From the NCBI GenBank assembly GCA_020445005.1, contig JAGRHM010000539.1, forward strand, positions 1 to 5,965: a DNA stretch of 5,965 bases. Direction: 5' to 3'. Shown piece by piece: positions 5,636 through 5,965 of the stretch. The translations under genes and the position numbers were made by a program. Every line of letters starts with the position of its first letter. Within the stretch, counting starts at the first letter, position 1. The notes under the pieces were generated by a model. The model was not told the origin of the DNA. It worked only from the letters and a program-made list of their open reading frames with translations, and ran no database searches. This DNA comes from Candidatus Competibacteraceae bacterium. Lineage in GTDB: Bacteria > Pseudomonadota > Gammaproteobacteria > Competibacterales > Competibacteraceae.

Positions 5636-5965
5636 TCAGGACTCCTCCGGCGGGGTATCGTCAAGTTTGAGATGGCGACTCATGTAGGCCGCCTGCGCCA
5701 GCACGAACACCACAGTCAGGCCCAACATGCCAAACAGCTTGAAGTTCACCCAGGTGTTCTCGTCAAACGTGAAGGCGACATAAAGGTTAGCCACGCCCAT
5801 AGCGATAAAGAAAACCGCCCAGGCCAGTGTCAGCTTGACCCAAACGGATGCGGGAAGTTCCAATTGTTCGCCCAGCATCCGTTCCAACAGCGTTTTCTGG
5901 CCGATGAAGCAACTACCCAGAAACGCCACTGCGAACAACCAGTTCACTACGGTCGGCTTCCATTT
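5636..5965 (-). CDS. yciB: YciB/IspZ inner-membrane septation protein A (5' end outside window)
   Basis: The last 109 residues are visible. The frame runs to the window edge as [11 protein letters not shown], so the GTG at 5947 is an internal Val codon rather than the start. The family is recognised by [53 protein letters not shown] and [14 protein letters not shown], followed by an acidic tail (LDDTPPEES). Family members have about 180-200 residues and around five membrane helices, so roughly the N-terminal 40% is missing. Two clear hydrophobic helices ([20 protein letters not shown] and [20 protein letters not shown]) and a shorter one ([13 protein letters not shown]) are present here. In enterics YciB takes part in envelope synthesis and cell elongation/septation. 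It is the first visible gene of the operon with yciI and bolA. Confidence 0.94.
   Translation of the reverse strand, partial: KWKPTVVNWLFAVAFLGSCFIGQKTLLERMLGEQLELPASVWVKLTLAWAVFFIAMGVANLYVAFTFDENTWVNFKLFGMLGLTVVFVLAQAAYMSRHLKLDDTPPEES
5642..5648 (-). promoter_or_regulatory. Strong ribosome binding site of yciI
   Basis: On the minus strand GGAGGAG lies 8 bases before the yciI ATG and inside the last codons of yciB (the PEES end). It is the strongest Shine-Dalgarno in the cluster and confirms the ATG at 5633 as the start of YciI. Confidence 0.85.

Noticed and set aside
5945..5947. GTG as the start codon of the YciB reading frame
   Set aside because: The frame stays open to the window edge and the upstream residues KWKPTV belong to the conserved family core, so the gene begins outside the window.

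Overview
The window looks like a moderately GC-rich gammaproteobacterial chromosome. Three things point there: the compact yciB-yciI-bolA-parvulin cluster on the minus strand, the protein sequences in that cluster, and the tail of a PEP-CTERM protein at the left edge, which implies an exosortase-type sorting system elsewhere in the genome. The genus cannot be fixed from these 6 kb.

Left region (1-714, plus strand). The window opens inside the last 24 codons of a PEP-CTERM surface or secreted protein. A textbook intrinsic terminator follows. Next, behind a short perfect palindrome, is a HicB-type antitoxin with no HicA toxin partner. Its first 16 codons look like the beginning of a HicA toxin joined in frame to HicB, so the toxin seems to have been deleted. 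Just past hicB lies a second copy of the PEP-CTERM 3' coding sequence. Over 10 codons it has four base differences from the first copy, all synonymous, and it is now folded into the terminator of the oppositely oriented gene. The hicB locus therefore sits between two direct repeats of PEP-CTERM coding DNA.

Centre (711-3944, minus strand). One very large gene encodes an exported 1077-residue protein. It has a signal peptide, two carbohydrate-binding-like beta domains (the second of discoidin, F5/8 type C, character), a beta-sandwich linker region, an (alpha/alpha)6-barrel glycosidase-like domain and a C-terminal beta domain. It is probably an uncharacterised polysaccharide-active enzyme. The 118-bp spacer upstream carries a pair of REP-like palindromes that can fold in mutually exclusive ways.

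Right region (4063-5965, minus strand). A tight operon reads yciB (5' end outside the window), yciI, bolA and a periplasmic parvulin-type peptidyl-prolyl isomerase. Gaps are 2 bp, a 4-bp ATGA overlap, and 27 bp. It combines an inner-membrane septation/envelope protein, two small cytoplasmic proteins and an exported foldase, and is probably transcribed from a promoter beyond the right edge. The glycosidase gene lies 118 bp downstream in the same direction and may receive read-through, but its own promoter is not evident.

No RNA gene, CRISPR array, transposase or replication origin was seen. The least ordinary parts are the decayed hicAB locus with its PEP-CTERM flanks and the unassigned glycosidase.
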